From positions 223,581-287,580 of the forward strand of contig JADGMX010000007.1 in the NCBI GenBank assembly GCA_015234525.1: a stretch of DNA of 64,000 nucleotides. The letters run 5' to 3'. Position numbers and translations under genes: made by a program. This document shows, in pieces, positions 63,958-64,000 of the stretch. Position 1 is the first letter of the stretch. Each line of letters starts with the position of its first letter. The notes under the pieces are model-generated. The model saw only the letters and a program-made list of their open reading frames with translations. It had not been told where the DNA came from and searched no databases. Source of the DNA: Flavobacterium sp. Its GTDB lineage: Bacteria > Bacteroidota > Bacteroidia > Flavobacteriales > Flavobacteriaceae.

Positions 63958-64000
63958 CACCCGCATTCAGCAACAAGTTCTACCGCATATTGACTAGGCA

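Larger units (their letters stand above)
63677..64000 (+). other. Region after the permease gene
   Basis: These 324 bases have no supported gene. The palindromic element lies at 63688-63794. A -7 box (TACTTTTG, 63950-63957) near the end, with AGGAA/TTCCT inverted bases just upstream, suggests that the next gene starts just beyond the window. Confidence 0.55.

Noticed and set aside
63680..63997. 105-codon reading at the right edge
   Set aside because: Its first third is the palindromic element, and the rest has no recognisable domain and contains a -7 box.

Overview
The window is a chromosomal stretch of a member of the Flavobacteriaceae, most likely Flavobacterium or a close relative. The evidence is the gldA gliding ABC ATPase, a PorT/SprT homologue beside ubiE, two proteins with C-terminal type IX secretion (T9SS) sorting domains, -7 promoter elements of the TAnnTTTG type, an AccD without zinc cysteines, and intergenic palindromic repeats of a kind I associate with Flavobacterium. 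Gene density is high. I see no rRNA, tRNA, CRISPR, prophage or insertion sequence, and nothing that looks recently acquired.

Layout. Positions 1-3251 (minus) carry purH-mreB-mreC, with mreC cut by the window edge. A MacB-like permease follows at 3593-4837. Positions 4872-9410 (minus) hold accD, fbaA and a TamA/TamL-like outer-membrane lipoprotein. A SpoU rRNA/tRNA methylase (9449) is convergent with ubiE-porT, folA, thyA, a DUF151-UVR protein and the etfA/etfB pair (10174-15826, minus). The plus strand from 15990 to 27026 carries a small secreted protein, pdhB, a DUF5686 outer-membrane protein, an AlkA-type glycosylase, a potassium-dependent membrane pyrophosphatase and a large secreted metalloprotease. 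Positions 27217-29945 (minus) carry a deoxynucleoside kinase, a secreted propeller-like protein and metK.

From 30218 come a T9SS cargo protein, a PagL-like deacylase and a GIN lipoprotein, then gldA (minus). On the plus strand follow a DAHP synthase/chorismate mutase, an LpoB-like secreted protein, and a tight run rsgA-dtd-three tandem DUF3857 proteins-mazG-like-aroA, then queA. Positions 46147-52434 hold a SIMPL protein, a kynurenine set (kynU, an arginase-fold hydrolase, kmo), a tiny membrane protein and a type II NADH dehydrogenase. Positions 52829-58505 are an exbB-exbD-exbD-tonB operon that continues into a small membrane protein, a PstS-like lipoprotein and a TPR protein. The end holds queE, a DUF2059 protein, a methyltransferase, a YkgJ cysteine-cluster protein, a 74-residue helical protein, a NamZ-type muramidase and a LolC/E-like permease.

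Most genes are housekeeping. The points of interest are the tandem DUF3857 genes, two of which lack the transglutaminase cysteine; the arginase-fold enzyme abutting kynU; the uncharacterised lipoprotein and TPR genes tied to the TonB motor; seven copies of a palindromic element with conserved arms and variable cores; terminators embedded in opposing coding sequences; and several -7 boxes so close to start codons that leaderless transcripts are likely. I found no clear-cut new multi-gene defence or mobile system.
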